From Streptomyces flaveolus (GTDB lineage: Bacteria > Actinomycetota > Actinomycetes > Streptomycetales > Streptomycetaceae): DNA of 24,095 nucleotides. Below, piece by piece: positions 24,017 through 24,095 of the stretch (positions are counted from its first letter, which is position 1; the number at the start of each line of letters is the position of its first letter). The position numbers were made by a program, and so were the translations under genes. The notes under the pieces were generated by a model, which was not told the DNA's origin, ran no database searches, and saw only the letters and a list, made by a program, of their open reading frames with translations. The stretch is taken from contig NZ_JNWV01000079.1 in the NCBI RefSeq assembly GCF_000716535.1, positions 1-24,095 of the forward strand, read 5' to 3'.

Positions 24017-24026
24017 GTTACACCGC
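24017..24026 (-). repeat. IS256 right terminal-repeat core
   Basis: AGTTACACCG, the reverse complement of 22679-22688, 15 bp after the transposase stop codon. Confidence 0.65.
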
Positions 24027-24095
24027 TCGTTTGGGTCTGTTCCGTAGTCGGTGGTGACGGTGAGTCCTCGCCCGTGATCATTGAGCGTGCTTGAT

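Larger units (their letters stand above)
22666..24040 (+). mobile_element. IS256-family insertion sequence (ends approximate)
   Basis: Contains an IS256 transposase gene on the plus strand. Sequences outside the gene share an inverted 10-mer, CGGTGTAACT at 22679-22688 and its complement at 24017-24026, each with a weaker match further outward (AAATCGTT against AAACGAG). I place the ends near 22666 and 24040; a flanking 8-9 bp duplication could not be recognised with certainty. The element lies about 250 bp upstream of the DUF4259 start codon. Confidence 0.75.

Noticed and set aside
24041..24095. Start of another mobile element at the right edge
   Set aside because: Only 55 bp remain after the IS256 end. 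No inverted repeat or gene start can be shown.

Overview
The window is very high in GC, its genes have strongly GC-biased third codon positions, and its gene content (KorSA-type GntR regulator, actinophage-type endolysin, Streptomyces-type IS630 and IS256 elements) points to Streptomyces or a close actinomycete. It looks like an accessory region: two large intact multigene loci that resemble immune systems lie on either side of a patchwork of insertion sequences, a decayed prophage segment and broken genes.

Left block, about 0.2-7.15 kb, all on the minus strand. A compact set of genes reads right to left: a small helical protein (6448-7152), an SMC/Rad50-like ATPase translationally coupled to it (4469-6451), a 692-residue protein with a C-terminal PD-(D/E)XK nuclease domain (2353-4431), a short uncertain ORF, a frame-disrupted helical protein (1500-1918), and a second PD-(D/E)XK-like protein (219-1367). 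The first three match the architecture of ABC three-component (Lamassu-type) defence systems: middle component, ABC ATPase, nuclease effector.

Middle, 7.15-16.7 kb. A 750-bp gene-free stretch full of inverted repeats precedes a plus-strand pair: a small membrane protein and an HTH protein ending in a truncated Mrr-like nuclease motif. Then come a helicase remnant and an IS630-family element (9640-10635) sitting exactly between two unrelated truncated genes. Next is a phage-derived segment: the tail of a phage protein, a holin-like membrane protein, a terminator, a frameshifted PGRP-type amidase endolysin, an HNH endonuclease, a small beta-rich protein, a GntR/UTRA regulator cut by one amber codon, and two decayed membrane-protein genes. 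About 1.4 kb with little recognisable coding follows.

Right block, 16.7-22.4 kb, minus strand. A 1426-residue protein carries a caspase-like protease domain, a STAND/NACHT-type NTPase and 13 clear WD40 repeats plus a degenerate 14th. It is translationally coupled (ATGA overlap) to an upstream alpha/beta hydrolase, with a DUF4259 protein gene further upstream. This is the best candidate for a little-described conflict system: a WD40 sensor, an NTP-driven switch, a protease, and a lipase/esterase-like partner as possible effector or protease substrate. The window ends in an IS256-family element with a frameshifted transposase.

Many small genes carry single-base lesions, while the long defence-like ORFs (about 4.3, 2.1 and 2.0 kb) are intact. 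That contrast favours real decay of the phage and IS material over random sequencing error, but raw reads would be needed to decide.
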